DNA of 7,293 nt from Bacillota bacterium (GTDB lineage Bacteria; Bacillota; Clostridia; Acetivibrionales; DSM-2933): contig JAEZNF010000438.1 in assembly GCA_023441845.1 (NCBI GenBank), positions 1-7,293 on the forward strand, given 5' to 3'. The notes beneath the pieces are model-generated. The model did no database searches. It saw only the letters and a list, made by a program, of their open reading frames with translations, and was not told the DNA's origin. The stretch's first letter is position 1, and each line of letters opens with the position of its first letter. The position numbers and the translations under genes are program-made. Below are positions 1 through 6,384 of the stretch, one piece after another.

Positions 1-418
1 GATTATGCTCTTTAACAGCATTTACAAACTTTTCGCTTGATACATCCTTGCCAAGATCTATAACCTCTAACCCGGAACCGGCCATCATCATTCCTACAAG
101 ATTTTTGCCAATATCGTGCAAGTCACCTTTTACTGTACCCAATACAACTTTACCAAAAGGTTTAACACCTGTCTCCTCCAGCTTCGGCTTTAATACATTC
201 ATTCCCATCCCCATAGCTTTAGCTGACATCATTACCTCAGGTACATATATATCACCGTTTTTAAATTTCACTCCAATTATGTTCATACCCGCTATAAGTC
301 CGTCAGACAGAACCTTACCTGGCTCTATTCCGCTATTTAAAGCCTCCTGAGTCTTTTCGGCCACCAGCCTTGCATTGCCCTTTTGAAGCGCCTGTGAAAT
401 TTCATCTAATACCGACAT
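1..418 (-). CDS. Corrinoid (B12)-binding methyltransferase subunit, 5' part of gene
   Basis: The first 139 residues are visible; the gene runs off the left edge. The protein starts MSVLDEISQALQKGN. Residues 1-85 form a helical cap domain of the B12-binding type, with the family-typical stretch VPEVMMSAKAMGMGMNVLKP at 59-78. A Rossmann-like cobalamin-binding domain follows from about residue 88 (GKVVLGTVKGDLHDIGKN). The DxHxxG signature is D99-L-H101-D-I-G104, with His101 expected to be the lower axial ligand of cobalt. Such proteins (MtaC/MtbC/MttC-like, about 210 residues) carry a methyl group between a substrate methyltransferase and a second acceptor such as tetrahydrofolate, in the cytoplasm. 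The substrate cannot be read here, because the partner methyltransferase gene is outside the window. ATG 418-416 is chosen because a strong AGGAGGAC site (complement of 426-433) lies 7 nt upstream. Only about 35 bp separate the start from the terminator of the rpsR operon, so its promoter is unclear. Confidence 0.93.
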   Translation of the reverse strand, partial: MSVLDEISQALQKGNARLVAEKTQEALNSGIEPGKVLSDGLIAGMNIIGVKFKNGDIYVPEVMMSAKAMGMGMNVLKPKLEETGVKPFGKVVLGTVKGDLHDIGKNLVGMMMAGSGLEVIDLGKDVSSEKFVNAVKEHN

Positions 419-452
419 TTAAAAAGTCCTCCTGCAAATTTATTTAAATATA

Positions 453-481
453 GAAAAAAAGCCTATAGTATCCTATAGGCT
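453..481 (-). terminator. Rho-independent terminator of the rpsF-ssb-rpsR operon
   Basis: GCCTATAG (461-468) and CTATAGGC (473-480) form a perfect 8-bp stem with a 4-nt loop, extended by A460-T481. Read on the minus strand the stem is followed by seven T residues (complement of 454-460). It starts 6 bp after the rpsR stop codon. On the plus strand only a weak, interrupted T-rich stretch follows, so the main direction is minus. Confidence 0.85.
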
Positions 482-486
482 GTTTG

Positions 487-777
487 TTATTCAGCTGTAT
501 ACGGCAAAAGCGCTATATGCCTTGCCCTCTTTATTGCCATTGTCAGCTGGCGCTGATGTTTGGCGCAATTTCCGGAGATTCTTCTCGGAAGTATTTTACC
601 TCTTTCCGATATATACTTTCTCACCTTTGCTACATCTTTATAATCAATATCCATTACTTTATCTACACAAAAGGCGCAAACTTTTTTCTTTGCTCTTCTC
701 ATTCTCATTCCGCCTTTTCCTTCGCCCTTGTCATATGAATCCCTACCGGAATTCCTATCTCTTTTTCCTTGTGGCAT
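487..777 (-). CDS. rpsR: 30S ribosomal protein S18, zinc-binding (C+) form
   Basis: Small-subunit ribosomal protein S18, 96 residues. It sits with S6 on the platform of the 30S subunit. The conserved core [24 protein letters not shown] (about 43-66) and the end [13 protein letters not shown] (81-93) are unmistakable. Two half-sites, C34-AF-C37 and C71-AK-H74, match the zinc-ribbon form of S18; many S18 proteins have lost these residues. The N-terminal 30 residues are basic and glycine-rich, as usual. An in-frame ATG further upstream (819-817) would add 14 residues, but ATG 777 is preferred because AAGGAGG (complement of 786-792) lies 8 nt before it and the protein then starts MPQGKRDR. It is the last gene of the rpsF-ssb-rpsR operon, 73 bp after ssb, and is followed at once by a terminator. 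Confidence 0.97.
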   Translation of the reverse strand: MPQGKRDRNSGRDSYDKGEGKGGMRMRRAKKKVCAFCVDKVMDIDYKDVAKVRKYISERGKILPRRISGNCAKHQRQLTMAIKRARHIALLPYTAE

Positions 778-850
778 TTTTATAACCTCCTTCCAGCTAG
801 CATACTTATATGCTTTCAAATTTTATTGATATTCATTTAACAAGCTACAA

Positions 851-1264
851 TTAAAACGGCAGTTCATCGTCCTCAGGTATCGGGTAGAAACCGTCTCCGC
901 TGCTGTCACCTTTTCCGAATGGTGATTTGGCAGGACTTCCTTCATCCTTTTTACTGTCTGCAAAATGAGCTTCCTCTGCTATAACTTCCGTAACATAATG
1001 CCTTTTGCCTTCATTGTCGTCCCATGTACGAGTCTGTATCCTTCCGACAATAGCCACCAGCCGGCCTTTTGTATAGTATTTTCCACAAAACTCGGCTGTT
1101 TTATCAAACGCAACAATAGGTATGAAATCAGCCTGCTTTTCTTCGCCTTGTTTTGAAAATCTTCTGTTAACAGCAATTGTAAAGTTGCATACCGCCATAT
1201 TAGTACTTGTATACCTAAGTTCAGGGTCTTTTGTAAGCCTTCCCATCAAAATGGCTTTATTCAT
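851..1264 (-). CDS. ssb: Single-stranded DNA-binding protein
   Basis: Essential SSB that coats single-stranded DNA in replication, recombination and repair, 137 residues. The OB-fold spans about residues 1-103: it starts MNKAILMGRLTKDPELRYT and continues with NFTIAVNR (27-34), DFIPIVAFDKTAEF (46-59) and VGRIQTRTWDD (73-83). A flexible Gly/Ser/Lys linker covers about 104-127. The acidic tip EDDELPF (131-137) is the conserved C-terminal tail that recruits partner proteins. The ribosome binding site AGGGGTGA (complement of 1269-1276) overlaps the TAG stop of rpsF, and the gap between the genes is 10 bp, which suggests translational coupling to rpsF. This placement between rpsF and rpsR is the usual arrangement in Firmicutes and marks it as the housekeeping copy. 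Confidence 0.97.
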   Translation of the reverse strand: MNKAILMGRLTKDPELRYTSTNMAVCNFTIAVNRRFSKQGEEKQADFIPIVAFDKTAEFCGKYYTKGRLVAIVGRIQTRTWDDNEGKRHYVTEVIAEEAHFADSKKDEGSPAKSPFGKGDSSGDGFYPIPEDDELPF

Positions 1265-1274
1265 AAAATCACCC

Positions 1275-1562
1275 CTATTTATCCTTTTTAATAATCAAAT
1301 ACTTGATGATACCATCAGTAATCTTGTAGATTCTCTCAAGTTCACGCGGGAAACTTGAATCGGCAGTAAAATTAGCCATAACATAATTACCCTCGTTACG
1401 GTCCTCAATAGGATAAGCTAATTTCCTCTTCCCCCACTCATCTATACTATCCAGTTGTGCAGAAGTTTCCAAAAGATTTTTAAATTTTTCCACAAGAGCT
1501 TTTACATTATCTTCCCCGATTTCTGAGTTGATAATAAAAATAGTCTCATACTTATTTGTCAT
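1275..1562 (-). CDS. rpsF: 30S ribosomal protein S6
   Basis: Ribosomal protein S6, 95 residues, which forms a heterodimer with S18 on the 30S platform. Family hallmarks are the opening MTNKYETIFIINSEI, the central W43-GKRKLAYPI-52 strand, NEGNYVMANF (56-65) and the C-terminal ITDGIIKYLIIKKD (81-94). The length is normal for the family. The start ATG 1562 has AGGAGGTGA (complement of 1569-1577) 6 nt upstream. It is the first gene of the operon with ssb and rpsR, driven by the promoter at 1630-1658. The leader hairpin between promoter and start probably mediates feedback control by the S6:S18 complex. Confidence 0.97.
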   Translation of the reverse strand: MTNKYETIFIINSEIGEDNVKALVEKFKNLLETSAQLDSIDEWGKRKLAYPIEDRNEGNYVMANFTADSSFPRELERIYKITDGIIKYLIIKKDK

Positions 1563-1582
1563 TCGACTTCACCTCCTCTCGG

Positions 1583-1624
1583 ACTAAACGGCCCTGTATC
1601 GTGAGTACAGAGCAAGGACTCAGT
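1583..1624 (-). promoter_or_regulatory. Candidate S6:S18 autoregulatory leader of rpsF mRNA
   Basis: In the short 5' untranslated region, GCTCTGTA (1613-1606) pairs with TACAGGGC (1598-1591) around a 7-nt loop, giving 8 bp with one G-U. An outer weak helix can form between ACTGAG (1624-1619) and TTTAGT (1588-1583). Between them on the 3' side lies CCG (1591-1589) if the last stem pair opens. Known rpsF leaders that bind S6:S18 carry a hairpin with an unpaired CCG that mimics the 16S rRNA site, so position and content fit. The assignment is by eye; no covariance model was run. Confidence 0.5.
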
Positions 1625-1629
1625 ATAGG

Positions 1630-1658
1630 ATTGTATCATATTGCCACAAATTATGCAA
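1630..1658 (-). promoter_or_regulatory. Sigma-A promoter of the rpsF operon
   Basis: On the minus strand, TTGCAT (1658-1653) is separated by exactly 17 bp from TACAAT (1635-1630). A TG one base before the -10 box (1638-1637) makes it an extended -10. Upstream (about 1661-1680) the minus strand carries an A-tract followed by T residues, resembling an UP element, as expected for a strongly expressed ribosomal protein operon. Transcription should start near 1624-1622, giving a leader of about 60 nt. Confidence 0.75.
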
Positions 1659-1719
1659 GTCAGTAAAAATTTTTTTTGTTTTATAATTGAAAGACTACAG
1701 ACGAAAAAGAGAATGGTAC

Positions 1720-1747
1720 TTGCAAAAATCATTAAAACATTTATATT
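1720..1747 (+). promoter_or_regulatory. Possible promoter for the beta-helix lipoprotein gene
   Basis: TTGCAA (1720-1725) and TATATT (1742-1747) are spaced by 16 bp. They match the sigma-A consensus at 4 of 6 and 5 of 6 positions. The surrounding DNA is very A/T-rich, so chance matches are likely, and an alternative sporulation promoter closer to the gene cannot be excluded. Confidence 0.3.
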
Positions 1748-1842
1748 TATGAAAATGTAAATAAATATGTTATCCTTAATATAGGGGTTACCCATATAAA
1801 ACATGTTGTGCCATCATATTATAAAATAGAGGTGATTATAAA

Positions 1843-2580
1843 ATGACTAAATCAATAAAAAGTTTCTCCCTGTGCATCTTAATAATAATTATAAGTCTGA
1901 TTTCTGCCGGTTGCAGCTATTCTCTTCAATCAGAAGCAGTTGGAGATGGGGCTTTTAGTAATCCGACACCGTCTGTATTAAGGATTAACGTCGGAGACAA
2001 TATCCAGCAGGTAATAGACCGGGCTGCTGACGGAAGTGAAATAGTCATATCTTCAGGAAGGCACCTTATAAGTAAGCCTGTTGAGATTAACAACAGAAAA
2101 AATCTCTCAATTACGGGAAAAGGTGAAGTATGGGTGGAAAGTCAAAAAACAGATCACCAGATTTTCCTCATCCAAAACAGTAACGGCATACTGCTCAAAA
2201 ACATAAAAGCCCAGCATATATATGATAAAGAAAAAGCAAAAACTCAAAAACCGCTTGATGACAATAGAAAAGGAAGCGTAGTTGATGTAGAAAACTGCGG
2301 CACTGTCTCGTTCGACGGCTGTGAGCTTGTCGGGTGCGGTATATATGGAATTTTTGCAGGAAATACGGAAGAAATCACTGTCAGGAACTGCTACTTGCAC
2401 CATAATTCCGTAAAAGCCCTGTGCTTTATCAATACAAAAGGTATAACCAATGTTTTGATAAAAAACAGCCGTATTGTAAACAATGCCGATTTCATACAGA
2501 CGGAAGGAAATATCAACGTAAACATGAACGAAAACAATATAATCGAAAACAATAATAAGAAAGCATACCTGAACCGATAA
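1843..2580 (+). CDS. Lipoprotein with right-handed beta-helix domain, function unknown
   Basis: A 245-residue exported protein. Residues 1-23 form a lipoprotein signal peptide: a basic start (K3, K6), a hydrophobic core rich in Ile and Leu (about 8-20), then S21-A-G-C24, so Cys24 should be lipidated and the mature protein anchored to the outer face of the membrane. After a short Ser/Pro-rich linker, residues 46-80 (INVGDNIQQVIDRAADGSEI, then VISSGRHLISKPVEI) match the capping start of pectate-lyase-like parallel beta-helices. Repeating coils of the pattern x-I-x-I/V-x-N-x follow to about 235 (for example KNLSITG, GILLKNI, VSFDGCEL, ITVRNCYL, VLIKNSRI, INVNMNENNI). A charged loop near 126-144 breaks the helix. 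No catalytic set of a known polysaccharide lyase can be named with confidence, and the helix is short, so it may bind rather than cleave. The start is supported by AGAGGTGA (1828-1835) 7 nt upstream. The gene is divergent from rpsF, has its own terminator, and precedes yabG. Confidence 0.85.
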   Translation: MTKSIKSFSLCILIIIISLISAGCSYSLQSEAVGDGAFSNPTPSVLRINVGDNIQQVIDRAADGSEIVISSGRHLISKPVEINNRKNLSITGKGEVWVESQKTDHQIFLIQNSNGILLKNIKAQHIYDKEKAKTQKPLDDNRKGSVVDVENCGTVSFDGCELVGCGIYGIFAGNTEEITVRNCYLHHNSVKALCFINTKGITNVLIKNSRIVNNADFIQTEGNINVNMNENNIIENNNKKAYLNR

Positions 2581-2610
2581 ATATATTTAAAACTTCGACA
2601 GTGCTATACG

Positions 2611-2649
2611 AAAAGGAAGCAACGAAACAGTTATCCTGCTTCCTTTTTT
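2611..2649 (+). terminator. Terminator after the lipoprotein gene
   Basis: AAAAGGAAGCA (2611-2621) pairs perfectly with TGCTTCCTTTT (2637-2647) around a 15-nt loop and is followed by T residues to 2649. It begins 30 bp after the lipoprotein stop codon. The A-run on the left arm could also let it work in reverse, but no minus-strand gene ends here. Confidence 0.75.
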
Positions 2650-2730
2650 CATACGGTCTGCCGTCCACTTGATTCACCTTCTTCCGGTTTTTTAATTTAA
2701 GAATACATAGTTCCCCATAAAAGGTAACCC

Positions 2731-2748
2731 GCATATTGTGTAATATGC
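2731..2748 (+). repeat. Short perfect inverted repeat upstream of yabG
   Basis: GCATATT (2731-2737) and AATATGC (2742-2748) are perfect inverted copies around GTGT, ending 24 bp before the yabG start codon. This is the right place for an operator or part of a sporulation promoter. GCATATT resembles a sigma-E -35 element, but no matching -10 box follows at the expected 14-15 bp, so I leave the role open. Confidence 0.4.
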
Positions 2749-2772
2749 ATTTACTTTTTCAGGGGGATAAAT

Positions 2773-3591
2773 ATGTATAACCTCAAAGTCGGAGATATTG
2801 TCGCCAGAAAATCTTACGGTAACGATATTCATTTTGTAATAACCGGTATTTTAAGCATGAGTGACGGAAAGCCTGTTTATTCTTTAAGAGGACTTCTGTA
2901 TAGGATTCAGGCAGATGCAGAAGCTTCCGATTTAATTAAGCAAAACCCTTTAATTACAAGCATGAATATTAAAAAATCTATTGCTTATGCCAAAAGAACG
3001 GCATATCCAAGAAACTCGACCAGAAGCTGGTTTAATATTAATAAACGCACGGATAGGCCCGGTAAAATACTTCATATTGATTCGAGCAGAGAGTTTCTGG
3101 ATGTTTGCATCAGACAGTACAGGCAGGCAAGAATTAATTGCACAGGATACCTGGCAGCTGAGGATGAACAACCTGACCTCATAGGAAATCTTCTGGAACG
3201 CAATAAACCCGATATCATAGTTATAACAGGACACGACGGTATCAAGAAAGGCTCATTAAGCCTGGATTCACTGAATAACTACAGAAACTCTAAGTATTAT
3301 GTACAATCGGTCAAAGAAGCCCGCAAATACCAGCCTGATCTTGACAAACTTTGTATATTCGCCGGGGCTTGCCAATCCTATTACGAAGCAATAATGAATG
3401 CCGGGGCTAATTTTGCCAGCTCACCCGGAAGGATATTGATCAACTGCCTTGATCCTGCTATTGTATCGGAAAAAGTCTCTCTTACCGACTCCAATACTAT
3501 ATTAAGGCCAAAAGAAGTAGCCGCATTGACCATTTCAGGGCCGGATGGAATAGGCGGAATAAATACAAGAGGCCGTTTAGTAAGGACATAA
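2773..3591 (+). CDS. yabG: Sporulation-specific cysteine protease YabG
   Basis: YabG-family peptidase of 272 residues, close to the usual family length. In spore formers it acts in the mother cell late in sporulation and trims spore coat and, in clostridia, cortex-lytic and germination proteins (for example CspBA and pre-proSleC in Clostridioides difficile). The N-terminus (MYNLKVGDIVARKSYGNDIH) and the middle segment GKILHIDSSREFLD (97-110) are typical. The conserved catalytic pair is H154 in IVITGHDG and C200 in FAGACQS, 46 residues apart; from memory this is the same spacing as the C. difficile H161/C207 pair. It ends with the conserved ISGPDGIGGINTRG (254-267). AGGGGG (2761-2766) lies 6 nt before ATG 2773. 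It is preceded by an unrelated terminator and a 7-bp inverted repeat, so it is probably transcribed on its own from a sporulation promoter I cannot define. Its presence implies an endospore former. Confidence 0.95.
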   Translation: MYNLKVGDIVARKSYGNDIHFVITGILSMSDGKPVYSLRGLLYRIQADAEASDLIKQNPLITSMNIKKSIAYAKRTAYPRNSTRSWFNINKRTDRPGKILHIDSSREFLDVCIRQYRQARINCTGYLAAEDEQPDLIGNLLERNKPDIIVITGHDGIKKGSLSLDSLNNYRNSKYYVQSVKEARKYQPDLDKLCIFAGACQSYYEAIMNAGANFASSPGRILINCLDPAIVSEKVSLTDSNTILRPKEVAALTISGPDGIGGINTRGRLVRT

Positions 3592-3746
3592 GGCTTATAC
3601 CATAATAAAAGGACAGAATACTCGTATCCTTCCATAAGGTATGCGAAACAAAATTATTCGGCAATAAATAAAAAAAGAAGGTATTTTGTAATTTAATGTA
3701 GAATAATGATACGTCAAATAATTAAAATGGAAGGATGGTACCACAA

Positions 3747-4034
3747 ATGTATAAAGAGGATTTAGTAAAGAAAATAGCCGAGAAGTCCGGTTTGACAAAG
3801 AAAGACTCTGAAGCAGCGTTAACTGCTATGCTTAAGTCAATTGAAAAAGCTCTTTCCAAAAAAGAGAAGGTTTTACTCGTTGGTTTCGGTACTTTTCAGG
3901 TAAAGAGCCGTGCTAAGAGAAAAGGAATAAATCCTATTACAAAAGAAGAAATAACCATTCCCGCAAAGAAAGCTCCTGTATTTACTGCAGGCAAAGTATT
4001 AAAAGAAACTGTCAACAAGAAAAAAAGGAAATAG
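3747..4034 (+). CDS. hup: HU-family DNA-binding protein
   Basis: Histone-like nucleoid protein of 95 residues that bends and compacts DNA as a dimer. The helical dimerisation half (1-40, MYKEDLVKKIAEKSGLTKKD) is followed by the signature VGFGTFQVKSR (45-55) and the beta-arm GINPITKEEITIPAKKAPVF (60-79); P63 is the proline that intercalates between base pairs. The Lys-rich tail (KKKRK, 91-95) is slightly longer than in most HU proteins. Of two nearby in-frame ATGs, 3747 is preferred. The upstream one at 3735 directly abuts its only purine-rich site and would add MVPQ, which HU proteins lack. The site AGGATGGT (3732-3739) lies 7 nt before ATG 3747. It is followed by a strong terminator. Confidence 0.95.
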   Translation: MYKEDLVKKIAEKSGLTKKDSEAALTAMLKSIEKALSKKEKVLLVGFGTFQVKSRAKRKGINPITKEEITIPAKKAPVFTAGKVLKETVNKKKRK

Positions 4035-4072
4035 TTCTCATATAATAAAATGCTCGGGACGTCGAGGCCACA

Positions 4073-4112
4073 AAAAAATAATGGGACGGACACTGCCGTC
4101 TCATTATTTTTT
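4073..4112 (+). terminator. Long bidirectional terminator after hup
   Basis: The arms 4073-4089 and 4096-4112 pair over 17 bp with a single G-T wobble (4084/4101), around the loop ACACTG. The outer six pairs are A-T, so there is a T-run at the end in both directions. It lies 38 bp after the hup stop codon. Confidence 0.9.
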
Positions 4113-4137
4113 ACAGAAAATCCTTTATACTCTACTT

Positions 4138-4167
4138 TCATTTATTTCTTTTACATGGTATTATAAT
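4138..4167 (+). promoter_or_regulatory. Probable sigma-A promoter of the glucan-enzyme operon
   Basis: A perfect -10 box TATAAT lies at 4162-4167. The best -35 candidate is TTCATT (4138-4143) at an 18-bp spacing, a poor match to TTGACA. It follows the hup terminator and sits about 54 bp before the debranching enzyme start codon. The weak -35 suggests either an activator or modest basal expression. Confidence 0.5.
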
Positions 4168-4220
4168 ATTTATCGGTCTGATTTCTAAAAACAAATCTAT
4201 ATTGATGAGGGGTTAGTAAA

Positions 4221-6344
4221 ATGAGTGAGTTAATAAAATTCGGAGCATTCAATTTACTCCCGGGAAAACCAATCCCTTTCGGAGCTACTGTTATACCTAA
4301 AGTTGGTGTAAATTTTTCAGTTTTTTCACTTAACGCTTCAGCATGTAAGTTGGCCCTGTTTCATAAAAAGGAAAAGGACCCCTTTGCCGTTATTCCCTTT
4401 CCTGAAAAATTCAAAATAGGAAATGTATTTACAATGACCGTGCTGGATATTGATTATAGCAATATTGAGTACGGGTATATTATGTATGGCCCCTATAGTC
4501 CGAAGGAAGGTCACTATTTTGACCCTTCGAAAGTACTTCTGGACCCTTATGCGAAAGCAGTCAGCGGAAGGGACATTTATGGAGAAGAACCTGATTGGAG
4601 TATATCATCCCAGCATCGGAGCCTTATACTGGAAGATGATGAATATGATTGGGAAAATGACCGGCAGTTAAACAAACCTTTACAGGACATGATCATTTAT
4701 GAAATGCATGTCAGGGGTTTTACAAAGCATTCATCCTCAAAAGTCAAAAACCCAGGAACATATGCCGGTATAATCGAAAAAATACCCTATTTGAAGAAAT
4801 TAGGAGTTAACTGCATAGAATTACTTCCCATATTTGAGTTTGATGAATTTTTCAAAATCAGAGGGCCTATTATAAATATCACAGGGGATCATATGAAAAA
4901 CTTTTGGGGATATGATCCTATTGCATACTTTGCACCTAAAGCAGGTTATGCATCTAAAGCAGAAGGAAAACAGGTCAGAGAGTTCAAAGACCTTGTAAAA
5001 AGTCTTCACAGGAACGGTATTGAGGTTGTACTTGATGTAGTATTCAACCATACCGGAGAAGGTAAGGAGAATACTCCCAATATGTCCTTCAGGGGTATTG
5101 ACAATAATGTCTACTACCATACTACAAATGAAGGGACTTATCGTAATTTTAGCGGTTGTTACAATACCGTGAACTGTAATCATCCTATCGTGAGACAATT
5201 TATACTGGATTGTCTCAGGTACTGGGTTACAGAGTACCATATTGACGGATTCAGGTTCGATCTGGCATCAATTATGTGCAGAGACCAGGATGGAACACCT
5301 TTAGCCAATCCGCCACTTGTTGAGGCTATTTCATACGACCCGATACTTAAAAACTGCAAGCTCATTGCGGAAGCTTGGGATGCAGCCGGATTGTACCAGG
5401 TCGGCTTCTTCCCGTCATACGGAAGATGGTCTGAGTGGAACGGGAAATATCGTGATGATCTAAGGCGCTTTATAAAAGGCGACGAAGGATTCACAGAAGC
5501 TATGATGTACAGGCTTCAGGGATCGCCTGACCTTTATAAAGGCCGTGGAACATGTGCTTCCATAAACTTTATTACCTGTCATGACGGTTTTACACTTATG
5601 GATTTGTTTTCTTACAGCGAGAAGCACAATAAGGGAAACGGCGAGAACAATATGGACGGTTCCAATGACAATCACAGCTGGAATTGGGGCGTTGAAGGGC
5701 CTACCGACAACCCCGAGATTAACATGCTTCGCAGGAAACTTGTAAAAAATGCTGCATGCATGCTGTTGCTGAGCCATGGCGTCCCGATGATTCTTGCAGG
5801 TGATGAAATGGGTCGAACTCAAAACGGCAACAACAACGCATATTGCCAGGACAACGAAGTAAGCTGGATTGACTGGAATTTATTAAATACAAACAAAGAT
5901 ATTTTCAACTTTTTTGAAAAACTGATTGCGTTTCGTAAAACCCATTCTGTTCTGAAGGTTCCGGAGCACTTTGAAACATTTGATTCTTTGGGGAGCAGAT
6001 ACCCTGAAGTTTCATTTCACGGACTGAAGCCGTGGGAATGCGACTGCTCCTATCATAACAGGGTTTTGGCCGTTATGTTTTACGATAAGCATTCCGATAA
6101 CGAAATAATATATATGGCAATGAATATGTACTGGGAGCCGCTTGAATTCCAACTGCCGAAACTTGTCGGAATGGATTGGTATACATTTGCAAACACGGCG
6201 CTCCAGTACCCTGATGACATTTGTGATTCAGGACAGGAACGCTTGCTTAAGAATCAAACTAAAATAGTATTGGATTCCCGTTCAGTGGTTATACTGGTAG
6301 GAAGGAAAACACAATTACTGCTGCCGACAGTCCCATTTAATTAA
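4221..6344 (+). CDS. glgX: Glycogen debranching enzyme, GlgX/isoamylase type (GH13)
   Basis: Cytoplasmic enzyme of 707 residues that hydrolyses alpha-1,6 branch points of glycogen or related alpha-glucans. A CBM48-like N-terminal beta domain spans about residues 15-110 (PFGATVIPKVGVNFSVFS). The GH13 barrel spans about 155-575, and an all-beta C-terminal domain covers about 600-695. The conserved regions are: I, D272-VVFNH277; II, GFRFD347 (nucleophile); III, LIAEAWD with E384 (acid/base); IV, ITCHD455G (transition-state stabiliser). All key residues are present. Diagnostic debranching features are YEMHVRGFTKH (160-170), the block NMDGSNDNHSWNWG (477-490) and GDEMGRTQNGNNNAYCQDN (527-545). No signal peptide is present. 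The start ATG follows GAGGGG (4207-4212) at 8 nt. The next glucan gene starts 40 bp downstream on the same strand without a terminator, so they are likely cotranscribed. GlgX-type and plain isoamylase are hard to separate by eye. Confidence 0.93.
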   Translation: MSELIKFGAFNLLPGKPIPFGATVIPKVGVNFSVFSLNASACKLALFHKKEKDPFAVIPFPEKFKIGNVFTMTVLDIDYSNIEYGYIMYGPYSPKEGHYFDPSKVLLDPYAKAVSGRDIYGEEPDWSISSQHRSLILEDDEYDWENDRQLNKPLQDMIIYEMHVRGFTKHSSSKVKNPGTYAGIIEKIPYLKKLGVNCIELLPIFEFDEFFKIRGPIINITGDHMKNFWGYDPIAYFAPKAGYASKAEGKQVREFKDLVKSLHRNGIEVVLDVVFNHTGEGKENTPNMSFRGIDNNVYYHTTNEGTYRNFSGCYNTVNCNHPIVRQFILDCLRYWVTEYHIDGFRFDLASIMCRDQDGTPLANPPLVEAISYDPILKNCKLIAEAWDAAGLYQVGFFPSYGRWSEWNGKYRDDLRRFIKGDEGFTEAMMYRLQGSPDLYKGRGTCASINFITCHDGFTLMDLFSYSEKHNKGNGENNMDGSNDNHSWNWGVEGPTDNPEINMLRRKLVKNAACMLLLSHGVPMILAGDEMGRTQNGNNNAYCQDNEVSWIDWNLLNTNKDIFNFFEKLIAFRKTHSVLKVPEHFETFDSLGSRYPEVSFHGLKPWECDCSYHNRVLAVMFYDKHSDNEIIYMAMNMYWEPLEFQLPKLVGMDWYTFANTALQYPDDICDSGQERLLKNQTKIVLDSRSVVILVGRKTQLLLPTVPFN

Positions 6345-6384
6345 TGCTCAACAAATCAACGACGTTTTATGGGGTAAATAATTT

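Noticed and set aside
48..350. A 100-residue plus-strand frame opposite the corrinoid gene
   Set aside because: It is the antisense shadow of a clearly recognisable corrinoid protein; its Ile/Pro-rich composition is an artefact of the opposite strand.
1559..1804. An 81-residue minus-strand frame with a hydrophobic segment, overlapping the rpsF start by 4 bp
   Set aside because: It runs through the rpsF promoter, UP-like tract and leader, has no convincing ribosome binding site, and its downstream part would be encoded by the leader hairpin.
1815..1823. CATATTATA, an exact match to the sigma-K -10 pattern CATAnnnTA upstream of the lipoprotein gene
   Set aside because: No -35 AC element sits at 16-17 bp, and the start site would fall inside the ribosome binding site; the region is so A/T-rich that the match is probably chance.
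2513..2734. Minus-strand frame of 73 residues across the end of the lipoprotein gene
   Set aside because: It reads through the terminator hairpin, has no family features, and overlaps the coding end of the lipoprotein.
3623..3643. Possible hairpin after yabG (CGTATCCTT with AAGGTATG)
   Set aside because: The stem is short with a bulge and a G-T pair and has no T-run after it, so it is not a convincing terminator.
4053..4066. CTCG-GGACGT-CGAG small hairpin between hup and its terminator
   Set aside because: Only a 4-bp stem; the strong terminator hairpin just downstream explains transcription termination here.
4821..5822. Three minus-strand frames of 104-139 residues inside the debranching enzyme
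   Set aside because: All lie opposite conserved GH13 motifs of the complete plus-strand gene and show no family features or start signals of their own.
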